A DNA stretch of 64,000 nt, taken from Streptomyces sp. Edi4. GTDB taxonomy: Bacteria > Actinomycetota > Actinomycetes > Streptomycetales > Streptomycetaceae. The notes beneath the pieces were generated by a model. That model saw nothing but the letters and a program-made list of their open reading frames with translations, was not told where the DNA came from and did not search any database. The DNA lies in assembly GCF_040253615.1 (NCBI RefSeq), contig NZ_JBEJGY010000004.1, positions 5,704,001-5,768,000 of the forward strand. The letters run 5' to 3'. The number at the start of each line of letters is the position of its first letter. The first letter of the stretch is position 1. Positions 52,513 to 63,473 of this stretch are shown one piece after another. The position numbers were made by a program, and so were the translations under genes.

Positions 52513-52528
52513 TCAACCGATCGGTTGA
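52513..52528. promoter_or_regulatory. Perfect 16-bp palindrome upstream of the ABC-2 exporter operon
   Basis: TCAACCGATCGGTTGA at 52513-52528 is fully symmetric and ends 59 bp before ATG 52588. Its form suits a TetR-type repressor or similar dimer. No regulator of that class is adjacent; the downstream response regulator is NarL-type. Confidence 0.6.
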
Positions 52529-52587
52529 TCGCGGGTCGAGCGCGATGGCCGATGCGGCGGGCCCCGGCCGACCGGGATTCTCAAGGC

Positions 52588-53490
52588 ATGGCAATCATCG
52601 AAGTCAACGAGCTGCGCAAGGCGTACGGCCGCAGGGCCGCGGTCGACGGCGTCAGCTTCACCGTCGAGGAGGGCGAGATCTTCGGGATCCTCGGCCCCAA
52701 CGGTGCCGGCAAGACGACCACCGTCGAGTGCGTCGAGGGGCTGCGCGTCCCGGACGCCGGGGCGGTCGAGGTGGCCGGGTACGACCCGGTCGCCGACCAC
52801 GACGAGGTGACCCAAGTCCTCGGCGCCCAGCTCCAGGAGAGCGAGCTCCAGCCCAAGCTCACCGTGCGCGAGGCGCTGGAGCTGTACGCCGCCTTCTATC
52901 CCCGCCCGGCCGACTGGCGCCCGCTCGCCGAACGGCTTGGGCTCACCGAGAAGTTGTCCACCCGCTTCGCCAAGCTGTCGGGCGGCCAGAAGCAGCGCCT
53001 GTCCATCGCGCTCGCCCTGATCGGCAACCCGCGCGTGGTGGTGCTCGACGAGCTGACCACCGGGCTCGACCCCCGGGCCCGGCGCGACACCTGGGAGCTG
53101 ATCGAGGACGTACGGCGCGGCGGGGTCACCGTCCTGCTCGTGACCCACTTCATGGAGGAGGCCCAGCGGCTGTGCGACCGGGTCGCCGTCATCGACCAGG
53201 GGCGGATCGCCGCGCTTGACACGCCCTCGGGTCTGATCCGGCGCGCGGCCGGCTCCACCATCATCTCCTTCACGCCCTCCGCGCCCCTGGACGACCTCGC
53301 GCTCCCCGCGCTGCCGGGGGCCGCCGCCGTGGAGGAGAAGCACGGCCGGGTGACCATCCACGGCACCGACGACACCGTCAACGCCGTGATCACCCTGCTC
53401 GCCCGGCACCACATCACCGCCCACCAACTGCGTGTGTCCGAGGCCACCCTCGACGACGCGTTCCTCGACCTGACGGAGGCCTCGGCATGA
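52588..53490 (+). CDS. ABC transporter ATP-binding protein (ABC-2/DrrA-like)
   Basis: Cytoplasmic ATPase of an ABC-2 exporter, 300 aa. Walker A is LGPNGAGKTTTVECVEGL, the Q-loop is in VLGAQLQESELQPKLTVREAL, the signature is LSGGQKQRLSIALALIGNP, Walker B VVVLDELTTGLDPRARRD and the H-loop VTHFMEEAQRL. A ~75-residue C-terminal domain is typical of drug-resistance ATPases. The start is ATG 52588; the earlier ATG at 52525 lies in the palindrome region. It overlaps the permease gene by ATGA and heads the operon permease-kinase-regulator. Confidence 0.95.
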   Translation: MAIIEVNELRKAYGRRAAVDGVSFTVEEGEIFGILGPNGAGKTTTVECVEGLRVPDAGAVEVAGYDPVADHDEVTQVLGAQLQESELQPKLTVREALELYAAFYPRPADWRPLAERLGLTEKLSTRFAKLSGGQKQRLSIALALIGNPRVVVLDELTTGLDPRARRDTWELIEDVRRGGVTVLLVTHFMEEAQRLCDRVAVIDQGRIAALDTPSGLIRRAAGSTIISFTPSAPLDDLALPALPGAAAVEEKHGRVTIHGTDDTVNAVITLLARHHITAHQLRVSEATLDDAFLDLTEASA

Positions 53491-54263
53491 CCAGCAGCAC
53501 CCTCACCCCGCCGCGCCCCGCCCGCCCGGCCGCCGCGGCCGTGCTGCGGACCGAGGCCACGCTCTTCAGGCGCGAGCCCGCCGGCCTCTTCTGGATCATG
53601 GTCTTCCCGACCGTCCTGCTGGTGGTCCTCGGCTCGATCCCGGGCTTCCGCGACCCCGACAAGGCGCTCGGCGGCATCCGCTTCGTCGACGCCTACGTAC
53701 CCGTCGCCGTCCTCCTGTCCATGATCATGGCCGGGCTCCAGGCGATGCCGCCGGTCATCACCGGCTACCGCGAACGCGGCATCCTGCGCCGGATGTCGGC
53801 CACCCCCGTACGTCCCTCCGCCGTGCTCGGCGCGCAGGTGGGGCTGCACGGCGCGGCCGCCCTGGTCTCCGCCGTCCTGTCCCTCACGGTCGGCAGGCTC
53901 GCCTTCGACGTGGCACTGCCCCGCCAGCTCTTCGGGTACGCCCTCGCGCTGCTGCTCGCCGTCCTGAGCGCGCTCGCCCTCGGCGCCCTCGTCGCCGCGC
54001 TCTCGCGTACCTCCAAGATCGCCAACGCGGTCGGCTCCGCGGTGTTCTTCCCGATGATGTTCAGCGCGGGCGTCTGGCTGCCCGTCCAGGCCATGCCCGA
54101 CACCCTGGGCCGGATCGTGGAACTGCTGCCCTTCGGCGCCGCCGCCCAGGCGCTGACCGAGGCCGCGGCCGGCACCTGGCCCGGCTGGGACCACCTCGGC
54201 ATCCTGGCCCTGTGGCCCGTACTGCTCTCGGTGGCCGCGACCCGCTGGTTCCGGTGGCAGTGA
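53487..54263 (+). CDS. ABC-2 type permease
   Basis: Membrane partner of the ATPase, 258 aa with six helices. The N-terminal coupling segment is TEATLFRREPAGLFWIMVFP. GYRERGILRRMSATPVRPSAVLG is the conserved cytoplasmic loop of DrrB-like permeases. The SAVFFPMMFSAGVWLPVQAMPDTLG segment precedes the last helix. It is translationally coupled to the ATPase gene, with the histidine-kinase gene 59 bp downstream. The substrate may be a drug or lipid-targeting antibiotic, since such exporters often sit with a two-component system. Confidence 0.93.
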   Translation: MTSSTLTPPRPARPAAAAVLRTEATLFRREPAGLFWIMVFPTVLLVVLGSIPGFRDPDKALGGIRFVDAYVPVAVLLSMIMAGLQAMPPVITGYRERGILRRMSATPVRPSAVLGAQVGLHGAAALVSAVLSLTVGRLAFDVALPRQLFGYALALLLAVLSALALGALVAALSRTSKIANAVGSAVFFPMMFSAGVWLPVQAMPDTLGRIVELLPFGAAAQALTEAAAGTWPGWDHLGILALWPVLLSVAATRWFRWQ

Positions 54264-54322
54264 CGGCGGCGCCCGGATGGGGCGAGACGGTGGCCGGGCG
54301 CGCCGTGGACGAGACTGGGGCC

Positions 54323-55591
54323 ATGAACGACGGGGCGAGCACGGCGAAGCGGGACATGGTGGAGGAACGCTGGGAGACGTTCCACCGCTGGGGCCCCTAT
54401 GGACTCCTGTTCATCGGTTGCCTCGCCGCCGCAGCCACCGCCGACCTGCTGATGAGCCCCGCCACCCGCTGGGCCGCCGTCGCCCTGGCCGGCGGCGCCC
54501 TGCTGCTCCAGACCGGCTGGGACCGGCTGCGCCGGACGCGGCCGGGGCCGAGCGCCGCGGGCGCCGTCTACTACTTCCTGCGCTGGGCCTTCGCCTTCGC
54601 CCTCACCTGGCTCAACCCGTTCTTCGCCTTCTACGCCGTGTGCGGCTACTTCGGAGCGCAGGCGCTGCTGCCCCGCCGCCTGGTGCGGATCGGCCTGTTC
54701 GCGACCGCCGTCATCATGGCCGGCTCGCAGTCCGGTGGGCTGCCACCCAAGGGGACCATGGGGTGGGTGGTGTTCGGCGCGGTGCTCGTCATCAACTGCG
54801 TCCTGCTCACCGTGTTCAGCCACCTCGCCGCCCAGGAGGACGAGCGGGCCCGCGTGCAGGGCGAGACCATCGCCGAGCTGGAGACCACCAACGCCCGCCT
54901 CCAGCAGGCCCTCGACGAGAACGCCGCCCTGCACGCCCAACTCCTGCTCCAGGCAAGGGAGGCGGGCGTCGCCGACGAACGCCGCAGGCTCGCCGCCGAG
55001 ATCCACGACACCATCGCCCAGGGCCTGGCCGGCATCATCGCCCAGCTCCAGGTGGTCGCGGGCGCCACCGACCCCGCCCTCGTGCGCGACCACCTCGCCA
55101 GCGCCCAGTCACTGGCCCGGCACAGTCTGGGCGAGGCCCGCCGCTCGGTGCAGAACCTCAGCCCCCTCGACCTCGAACACGACGCCCTGCACGAGGCGCT
55201 GAAGAAGACCGTCGCCGACTGGGGCGCCCGGCACGCAGCGCGCGCCGACTTCACCGTGACCGGCACCGCCGTCCAGCTCCACGACGAGATCGAGGCCACC
55301 TTGCTGCGCATCGCCCAGGAGGCCCTGGCCAACGCGAGCCGTCACGCCCACGCCTCCCGCGTCGGCGTCACCCTCTCCTTCATGGGCGAGGAGGTCTCCC
55401 TCGACATCCGCGACGACGGCCAGGGCTTCGACCCGCTCGGCCTGCCGGCCCGTTCCGGCGCCGGCGGTTTCGGCCTCGACGGCATGCGGGCCCGCGCCGA
55501 ACGCATCGCGGGCGCCCTCACCGTGGAATCCGAGCCCGGCCATGGCACCGCCGTCTCGGCCCGCGTACCGTTGGTCCCCCATGACCACTGA
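54323..55591 (+). CDS. NarL-type sensor histidine kinase
   Basis: Membrane kinase, 422 aa. Several N-terminal helices (~20-165: LLFIGCLAAAATADLLM ... WVVFGAVLVINCVLLTVFS) with very short external loops suggest sensing in or at the membrane. A coiled-coil linker (~175-215) is followed by HisKA_3 with His228 in ERRRLAAEIHDTIAQGLAGI. The HATPase has EALANASRHAHA and DDGQGFDP, and GLDGMRARAERIAGAL ends it. The start is ATG 54323. It overlaps the response-regulator gene by 11 bp. It probably controls the upstream ABC-2 genes. Confidence 0.94.
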   Translation: MNDGASTAKRDMVEERWETFHRWGPYGLLFIGCLAAAATADLLMSPATRWAAVALAGGALLLQTGWDRLRRTRPGPSAAGAVYYFLRWAFAFALTWLNPFFAFYAVCGYFGAQALLPRRLVRIGLFATAVIMAGSQSGGLPPKGTMGWVVFGAVLVINCVLLTVFSHLAAQEDERARVQGETIAELETTNARLQQALDENAALHAQLLLQAREAGVADERRRLAAEIHDTIAQGLAGIIAQLQVVAGATDPALVRDHLASAQSLARHSLGEARRSVQNLSPLDLEHDALHEALKKTVADWGARHAARADFTVTGTAVQLHDEIEATLLRIAQEALANASRHAHASRVGVTLSFMGEEVSLDIRDDGQGFDPLGLPARSGAGGFGLDGMRARAERIAGALTVESEPGHGTAVSARVPLVPHDH

Positions 55592-56225
55592 CGCCACCAT
55601 CACCCTCCTGATCTGCGACGACCATCCCGTGGTGCGGGACGGTCTGCGCGGCATGTTCGCCTCGGCCGACGGCTTCGACGTCCTGGGCGAGGCATCCGAC
55701 GGCGTCCAGGGCGTCGACCTCGCGCAGGAACTCGACCCGGACGTCGTCCTGATGGATCTGCGGATGCCCGGCGGCGGGGGAGTGGCCGCGATCGCCGAGC
55801 TCGCCCGGCGCGGTCTTCGCTCCAAGGTCCTCGTCCTGACCACGTACGACACCGACTCCGACACGCTGCCCGCGATCGAGGCGGGCGCCACCGGGTATCT
55901 GCTCAAGGACGCCCCCCGCGAGGAGCTGTTCACCGCGGTGCGGGCCGCCGCCGAGGGACGCACCGTGCTCTCGCCCGCCGTCGCCTCCCGGCTGGTCACG
56001 GCGGTGCGCACGCCCTCGGTCCCGGTCGGCGAACCGCTCTCGGCCCGTGAGCGCGAAGTGCTCCAGCTGGTCGCAAGGGGCACCTCGAACCGGGAGATCG
56101 CCCGGGCCCTGTTCATCAGCGAGGCCACCGTGAAGACCCATCTGACCCACATCTACGGCAAGTTGGGCGTCAAGGACCGGGCCGCGGCGGTCGCGGTGGC
56201 GTACGACCGCAAGATCCTCGGCTAG
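55581..56225 (+). CDS. NarL/LuxR-type response regulator
   Basis: DNA-binding regulator, 214 aa. The receiver domain has CDDHPVVRDGLRGMF with the acidic pair at 13-14, phospho-acceptor Asp59 in VVLMDLRMPGGGG and Lys in YLLKDAPREEL. The LuxR HTH at ~150-210 includes LSAREREVLQLVARGTSNRE and IARALFISEATVKTHLTHIY. The start is ATG 55581, inside the end of the kinase gene. It is the last gene of the ABC-2/two-component operon and converges on glgX. Confidence 0.95.
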   Translation: MTTDATITLLICDDHPVVRDGLRGMFASADGFDVLGEASDGVQGVDLAQELDPDVVLMDLRMPGGGGVAAIAELARRGLRSKVLVLTTYDTDSDTLPAIEAGATGYLLKDAPREELFTAVRAAAEGRTVLSPAVASRLVTAVRTPSVPVGEPLSAREREVLQLVARGTSNREIARALFISEATVKTHLTHIYGKLGVKDRAAAVAVAYDRKILG

Positions 56226-56253
56226 GCCCTGCCCCAGCCCCAGCGCCCGGGAT

Positions 56254-58527
<2,274 letters not shown>

Positions 58528-58667
58528 CTGACGGCCTCCCGCGGCTTGGCACAGGGCAGCCGCGGCGTCCCGGCCGCGGCTCCCCGTGCGTGTCCCTGCA
58601 CCTGTTCTTCCCGCAACAGCCCTCGTACTCACGTTTCCCTGGGCGGGGCGCGGTCGTTGGGCCGGTC

Positions 58668-59897
58668 GTGACAGACGTACTGAAGCGGGCAGGGGCGGGC
58701 ACGGCCGCCGCCCTGGCATGGGCAGGACTGACGGCGGTCCTGGTGGCCGCGCTGACCGGGTGCTCGGGGGGCGCCCTGGACATCGGTGACATCGGCGGCA
58801 AGCCGTTGACACCCCGGGAGGCGATCCTGGTGACCCCGGACGACGGCGCCAAGGGCGTCGCGGCGGACCAGAAGGTGCGGGTGCGGGTGCCGAGCGGGCG
58901 CCTGGAGCGGGTCAAGGTGATGAAGACGGAGGACGCGCAGCCCGAGGAGGTGCCCGGGAAGATCTCCGAGGACGGGCTGACGTGGACGCCGACGGCGGGG
59001 GCGCTCCAGCTGGCCGCGCTGTACACGGTGGACTCCGTGGCGCTCGACGGGCACGGCCACCGCCAGGCCCGCCACACCACCTTCACCACGTTCGTGCCGG
59101 AGCACCGGTTCATCGGTTACTTCAAACCCGAGAACCGCTCCACGGTGGGCGTCGGCATGATCGTCTCCTTCAACTTCAACCAGGCGATCAAGGACAGGGC
59201 GGCCGTCGAGCGGGCCATCAGGATCACCTCGCAGCCGCCGGTGGAGGTGCGGGGCCACTGGTTCGGCAAGGACCGGCTCGACTTCCGGCCCGCGCGGTAC
59301 TGGGCGCCCGGCACCAAGGTCACCGTCGACCTGCGCCTGCGCGACGTCCTGGCGGCCCCCGGGGTGTACGGCATCCAGGACAAGACGATCGGCTTCACCG
59401 TGGGCCGCGACCAGCAGTCCCTGGTGGACGCGGAGGCGCACACCATGGAGGTGCGGCGCGGCGGCGAGCTCGTGTCCACGCTGCCCATCTCCGCGGGGTC
59501 GCCGAAGAACACCACGTACAACGGCAAGATGGTGGTCAGCGAGATGTACGACGTGACGCGGATGAACAGTCAAACCGTCGGCTTCGGCGGCGAGTACGAC
59601 ATCCCCGACGTTCCGCACGCCATCCGGCTGACCAACACCGGCACCTTCCTGCACGGCAACTACTGGGCTCCCTCCAGCACGTTCGGCAACACCAACACCA
59701 GCCACGGCTGTGTGGGGCTGCGCGATGTGAAGGGCGGCAGCTCGGACACCCCGGCGGGCTGGTTCTTCGACCGGACCCTCATCGGCGATGTCGTCGAGGT
59801 GGTCAATTCCCATGACCGCCAGGTCGCTCCGGACAACGGGCTCGGTGGCTGGAACATGGACTGGGCGAAGTGGAAGGCGGGCTCCGCGCTCTCCTGA
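58668..59897 (+). CDS. Lipoprotein L,D-transpeptidase (YkuD), copy 1
   Basis: Cell-wall 3,3-cross-linking enzyme, 409 aa, anchored outside the membrane. The lipobox is ALTGC preceded by AALAWAGLTAVLVA. Two Ig-like domains follow (~35-240; e.g. RFIGYFKPENRSTVGVGMIV), as in mycobacterial LdtMt2. The YkuD domain has ISAGSPKNTTYNGKMVVSE, HGNYW and the catalytic TSHGCVGLRD with Cys348. The C-terminal Trp-rich tail (GGWNMDWAKW) is conserved in actinobacterial Ldts. The start is GTG 58668. A terminator follows, so it is separate from its paralogue. Confidence 0.95.
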   Translation: MTDVLKRAGAGTAAALAWAGLTAVLVAALTGCSGGALDIGDIGGKPLTPREAILVTPDDGAKGVAADQKVRVRVPSGRLERVKVMKTEDAQPEEVPGKISEDGLTWTPTAGALQLAALYTVDSVALDGHGHRQARHTTFTTFVPEHRFIGYFKPENRSTVGVGMIVSFNFNQAIKDRAAVERAIRITSQPPVEVRGHWFGKDRLDFRPARYWAPGTKVTVDLRLRDVLAAPGVYGIQDKTIGFTVGRDQQSLVDAEAHTMEVRRGGELVSTLPISAGSPKNTTYNGKMVVSEMYDVTRMNSQTVGFGGEYDIPDVPHAIRLTNTGTFLHGNYWAPSSTFGNTNTSHGCVGLRDVKGGSSDTPAGWFFDRTLIGDVVEVVNSHDRQVAPDNGLGGWNMDWAKWKAGSALS

Positions 59898-59957
59898 ATC
59901 GCGTCCGCGCGTCCATCGCCCCCACGGCACACGGCCCCCGACCGTTCTCGGTCCCTC

Positions 59958-59991
59958 AAACCGTTCCCGGTTAAGCAACCGGGAACGGTTT
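59958..59991 (+). terminator. Perfect 15-bp terminator hairpin after L,D-transpeptidase 1
   Basis: AAACCGTTCCCGGTT (59958-59972), loop AAGC, AACCGGGAACGGTTT (59977-59991), then CTGTGTTT. The AAA...TTT ends make it a good intrinsic terminator, possibly in both directions. Confidence 0.88.
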
Positions 59992-60161
59992 CTGTGTTTC
60001 ACCTGAGGGTTCCAGGAAGATTTGGGACTGAACGGTGACATGGGAAGGGAGATCGGGCCGCATCCGGTGTGATTATCTAGCGCCGTGTGCGCGCGAGGAC
60101 GCGTACGGGGGTGAGTGAGTGCGGCGGTGGCGAGGCCACGCCGCGCGAGGGGAGAACAGTC

Positions 60162-61403
60162 TTGAACGGGCAGCCTATTTCGGGGGCATCGGCCGGATCC
60201 GGTCGGCGCGGGCGCCGGGGCAGCGCACTGCTGGCCCTCATCTTCGGGGCGATGCTGCTGCTCGTCACCGCCTGCGGCGGCGGTGGCGGCGGCTCCAAGT
60301 CCAAGGCGGGCAGCGCGGGCGCCGGCGAGGACACCAAGGCCTCGGAGGCCGTGGTCACCATCGCCCCGGCCGACAACGCCAAGGACGTGGCCACCAACGG
60401 CGCGCTGAAGATATCCGCCGACAAGGGAAAGCTGACCGCCGTCGCGGTGGCCGACAGCAAGGGCAACGCGGTCGCAGGGAAGATATCCCCCGACGGCGTC
60501 GGCTGGGTTCCCGACCAGCACCTCGCCTCCGCCACGCAGTACAAGGTCCACGCGGTCGCCAAGGACGCCAAGGGCCGTGAGTCCGCCAAGGACACCACCT
60601 TCACCACGCTCGTCCCGAAGAACACCTTCATCGGGCAGTACGTGCCCGAGGACGGCTCCACCGTCGGCGTCGGCATGCCGGTCTCGCTCAACTTCAGCCG
60701 GGGCATCACCAACCCGGAGGCCGTCGAGAAGGCGATCACCGTGACGGCCGAGCCCTCCGTACCGGTTCAGGGCCACTGGTTCGGCAACGACCGTCTGGAC
60801 TTCCGCCCCGAGAACTATTGGGCGCCCGGCACCAAGGTCACCGTCAAGATGAACCTGGACGGCGTCGAGGGCCGGCCCGGGGTCTACGGCAAGCAGACCC
60901 GCACGATCCACTTCACCATCGGCCGCTCCCAGGTTTCCACGGTCGACGCGAGCGCCCACACGATGAAGGTCGAGCGCGACGGCAAGTCCCTCAAGACCAT
61001 CCCGATCAGCGCGGGTTCCCCGCAGAACACCACGTACAACGGGCAGATGGTCATCAGCGAGAAGTTCGAGGTGACCCGGATGAACGGCGCCACCGTCGGC
61101 TTCGGCGGCGAGTACGACATCAAGGACGTGCCGCACGCGATGCGCCTGTCCGGCTCGGGCACGTTCATCCACGGCAACTACTGGGGCGACCCCTCGGTCT
61201 TCGGCTCGGCCAACACCAGCCACGGCTGCGTCGGTCTGCGGGACGCGCGCGGCGCGGGCGACCCGTCCACCCCGGCGGCCTGGTTCTACAACAACTCCCT
61301 CATCGGCGACGTGGTCGTCGTGAAGAACTCCAAGGACAAGACCATCCAGCCCGACAACGGTCTCAACGGCTGGAACCTGTCGTGGTCGGAGTGGACCAAG
61401 TAG
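60162..61403 (+). CDS. Lipoprotein L,D-transpeptidase (YkuD), copy 2
   Basis: Paralogue of the preceding gene, 413 aa. The signal LALIFGAMLLLVTAC ends in a lipobox, followed by a GGGGGG/SKSK linker. Ig-like domains contain TFIGQYVPEDGSTVGVGMPV. The YkuD domain has ISAGSPQNTTYNGQMVISE, HGNYW and TSHGCVGLRD with Cys356. The start is TTG 60162, supported by GGGGAG 7 nt upstream; the longer frame from GTG 60087 lacks this. It lies behind its own promoter region after the terminator at 59958-59991. The two copies are aligned throughout, indicating tandem duplication. Confidence 0.94.
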   Translation: MNGQPISGASAGSGRRGRRGSALLALIFGAMLLLVTACGGGGGGSKSKAGSAGAGEDTKASEAVVTIAPADNAKDVATNGALKISADKGKLTAVAVADSKGNAVAGKISPDGVGWVPDQHLASATQYKVHAVAKDAKGRESAKDTTFTTLVPKNTFIGQYVPEDGSTVGVGMPVSLNFSRGITNPEAVEKAITVTAEPSVPVQGHWFGNDRLDFRPENYWAPGTKVTVKMNLDGVEGRPGVYGKQTRTIHFTIGRSQVSTVDASAHTMKVERDGKSLKTIPISAGSPQNTTYNGQMVISEKFEVTRMNGATVGFGGEYDIKDVPHAMRLSGSGTFIHGNYWGDPSVFGSANTSHGCVGLRDARGAGDPSTPAAWFYNNSLIGDVVVVKNSKDKTIQPDNGLNGWNLSWSEWTK

Positions 61404-61512
61404 TCCGTCGACGCGCGGCGGCCCACGGGCCCGGGGCGTGCGGTGGCCGGGGGAGAACCCCGATCGCTCACGCGCCGGGCCCGCCGTCGTTAGTGACCGT
61501 TAACCTGCCTGC

Positions 61513-62280
61513 ATGACTGTGAACCTCGAAGTTTCCGAAGGCGTCGGCACGATCCGCATCGACCGGCCCCCGATGAACGCCCTGGACGTCGCGACGCAGG
61601 ACCGGCTGCGCGAGTTGGCCGAGGAGGCGGGCCGGCGCGAGGACGTGCGGGCCGTGGTCCTGTACGGCGGCGAGAAGCTGTTCGCGGCGGGAGCGGACAT
61701 CAAGGAGATGCGGGCCATGGACCACGCGGCCATGGTCGCGCGCGGCGGCGCGCTCCAGGACGCCTTCACCGCCGTGGCGAACATCCCCAAGCCCGTCGTG
61801 GCGGCCGTCACCGGCTACGCGCTCGGCGGCGGCTGCGAGCTCGCGCTCTGCGCCGACATCCGTGTCGCTGGCGACAACGCCAAGCTGGGCCAGCCCGAGA
61901 TCCTGCTCGGCCTCATCCCCGGCGCGGGCGGCACCCAGCGCCTGGCCCGCCTGGTGGGCCCCTCCAGGGCCAAGGACCTCATCTTCACCGGGCGGCAGGT
62001 CAAGGCGGACGAGGCGCTGGCCATCGGCCTGGTCGACCAGGTGGTGCCCGCCGCCGAGGTGTACGAGCGGGCGCACGCCTGGGCCGCGCGGCTCGCCAAG
62101 GGCCCGGCCATCGCGCTGCGCGCGGCCAAGGAGGCGATCGACGCCGGGCTCGAGACGGATCTGGGCACCGGGCTCGCCATCGAACGCACCTGGTTCGCGG
62201 CGCTGTTCGCCACCGAGGACCGCGAGCGGGGCATGCGCAGCTTCGTCGAGGACGGCCCGGGCAAGGCCAAGTTCCTCTGA
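61513..62280 (+). CDS. Enoyl-CoA hydratase/isomerase
   Basis: Crotonase-fold enzyme, 255 aa, normal length. Oxyanion-hole elements are AAGADIKEMRAMD and ALGGGCELALCADIRVAG, the second carrying the first catalytic Glu. The second catalytic Glu is in LGQPEILLGLIPGAGGTQRLAR, so true hydratase activity is expected (beta-oxidation). The C-terminal helix has DRERGMRSFVEDG. Monocistronic by spacing. The start is ATG 61513 without a strong ribosome site. Confidence 0.94.
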   Translation: MTVNLEVSEGVGTIRIDRPPMNALDVATQDRLRELAEEAGRREDVRAVVLYGGEKLFAAGADIKEMRAMDHAAMVARGGALQDAFTAVANIPKPVVAAVTGYALGGGCELALCADIRVAGDNAKLGQPEILLGLIPGAGGTQRLARLVGPSRAKDLIFTGRQVKADEALAIGLVDQVVPAAEVYERAHAWAARLAKGPAIALRAAKEAIDAGLETDLGTGLAIERTWFAALFATEDRERGMRSFVEDGPGKAKFL

Positions 62281-62362
62281 ACGCGGGGTAGTTGAGGCAC
62301 GGCGTCAACGGACGCTGTACATGTGAGGGCGGGGTGTACACCCTGTGGGGGGATTAGCACAG

Positions 62363-62381
62363 CCTTAAGGCAACCTTAAGG
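62363..62381. promoter_or_regulatory. Direct repeat of CCTTAAGG
   Basis: CCTTAAGG (62363-62370), CAA, CCTTAAGG (62374-62381). Each copy is self-symmetric and the period is 11 bp, one helical turn. It lies in the 285-bp gap upstream of the RsbW-like gene. A regulator site is likely but unidentified. Confidence 0.5.
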
Positions 62382-62482
62382 AAAACCTCTGCGGAACGCT
62401 TCGTGATCATGCGAACGCGTCGCGTCATCGCAGGTCAACGGTGGGGCGCACGTCTCTCCGCTGCCTCTGTCATATGCCATGG

Positions 62483-62515
62483 CGCCCCTGCGGAACGTCA
62501 CGTTCCGCAGGGGCG
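62483..62515. terminator. 15-bp perfect hairpin before the RsbW-like gene
   Basis: CGCCCCTGCGGAACG (62483-62497), loop TCA, CGTTCCGCAGGGGCG (62501-62515), then ATTCCTTC. It may terminate the enoyl-CoA hydratase transcript about 200 bp after its stop, or lie in the leader of the next gene. Confidence 0.65.
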
Positions 62516-62565
62516 ATTCCTTCGGAACGCCCCCGGAGTCCGCCCCGGGCCGCCATGATGGTGGC

Positions 62566-63069
62566 ATGGCGGGGCTGGAGGGTGTGGAACAACCGGCGCA
62601 GCGCGTGAGCGCGACCGCGGCGCGATGGATGCCGTCCGCCGACGACGAACTGGCGCTCAAGGCGCTGGAGTTGTTCGGGAATCCGACGGAGGGCGAGGTG
62701 CGGCTGCCCTCGCGCCCCGAGTCCGCCGCGAGCGCCCGCCGGATCACCCAGTCCGTGGTGCTGCGCCAGTGGGCGCTGTCGCCCACGCTCGCCGAGCACG
62801 CGGTGCTCCTGGTCTCCGAGCTCGTCGGCAACGCGGTGCGCCACACCGGGGCCCGCGTCTTCGGTCTGCGCATGCTGCGCCGCCGGGGCTGGATCCGGAT
62901 CGAGGTGCGCGATCCCTCGCGCGGGCTGCCCTGTCTGATGCCGGTGCGCGAACTCGACGTGAGCGGCCGGGGGCTGTTCCTCGTCGACAAGCTGTCCGAC
63001 CGCTGGGGCGTGGATCTGCTGCCGCGCGGCAAGACCACCTGGTTCGAGATGCGGGTCGCCGACCGCTGA
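62566..63069 (+). CDS. RsbW/SpoIIAB-like ATP-binding protein
   Basis: Small HATPase_c protein, 167 aa, of the abundant Streptomyces anti-sigma-factor-like kinase type. The N box is LLVSELVGNAVRHTGARVFG, the G1 region IEVRDPSRGLPCLMPV and the G2 region SGRGLFLVDKLSDRWGVDLL; it ends KTTWFEMRV. An upstream helix RPESAASARRITQSVVLRQW is typical. No sigma factor or antagonist gene is adjacent, so the target is unknown. The start is ATG 62566; ATG 62479 would begin just upstream of the hairpin at 62483-62515 and is less likely. Confidence 0.9.
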   Translation: MAGLEGVEQPAQRVSATAARWMPSADDELALKALELFGNPTEGEVRLPSRPESAASARRITQSVVLRQWALSPTLAEHAVLLVSELVGNAVRHTGARVFGLRMLRRRGWIRIEVRDPSRGLPCLMPVRELDVSGRGLFLVDKLSDRWGVDLLPRGKTTWFEMRVADR

Positions 63070-63473
63070 CATCACGGAAAAGCCCCTGGCGGGACATCAC
63101 AGAAGCCCCCTGGCGGCCGGATGGGGCACCTCGGGGGCTTCTGTGGGGCGCCGGCGATCTGAAGGGGGGTGTGATCACCGGCGCTGAAGACGACCTGGCC
63201 CGGGTCAATGGGGGTCGTGGCTCCGACTATGACAGATGGGCGGCCCATCATCAAAAGTCCACAATCGGACATAGCCCCACAAACCATCACAGTTTAGCTG
63301 TGAATCGTAGGTGAGCTACAGCACGCACCTTCTAAAGCATGAATAACTATCGACAGGGATGAGTGAATCATCGAGTGGCAGGGCTCGGGGCGGGGCCCGG
63401 TGGACGCGACCCGCAAAGGTCCTTAAATGGGTCAATCATTACGAACCGCACGTCGGCGCACTTAAATGTCCAT
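63070..63473. other. 404-bp non-coding region with terminator and AT-rich control segment
   Basis: A hairpin CAGAAGCCCCC (63100-63110)/GGGGGCTTCTG (63133-63143) follows the RsbW-like gene and probably ends its transcript. From ~63225 to 63475 the sequence is unusually AT-rich. It contains TCACAG-TTTAG-CTGTGA (63287-63303), a 6-bp dyad, and an 11-codon open frame beginning GTG at ~63311. No convincing gene is claimed. It is probably the promoter region of the deacetylase-like gene. Confidence 0.6.
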
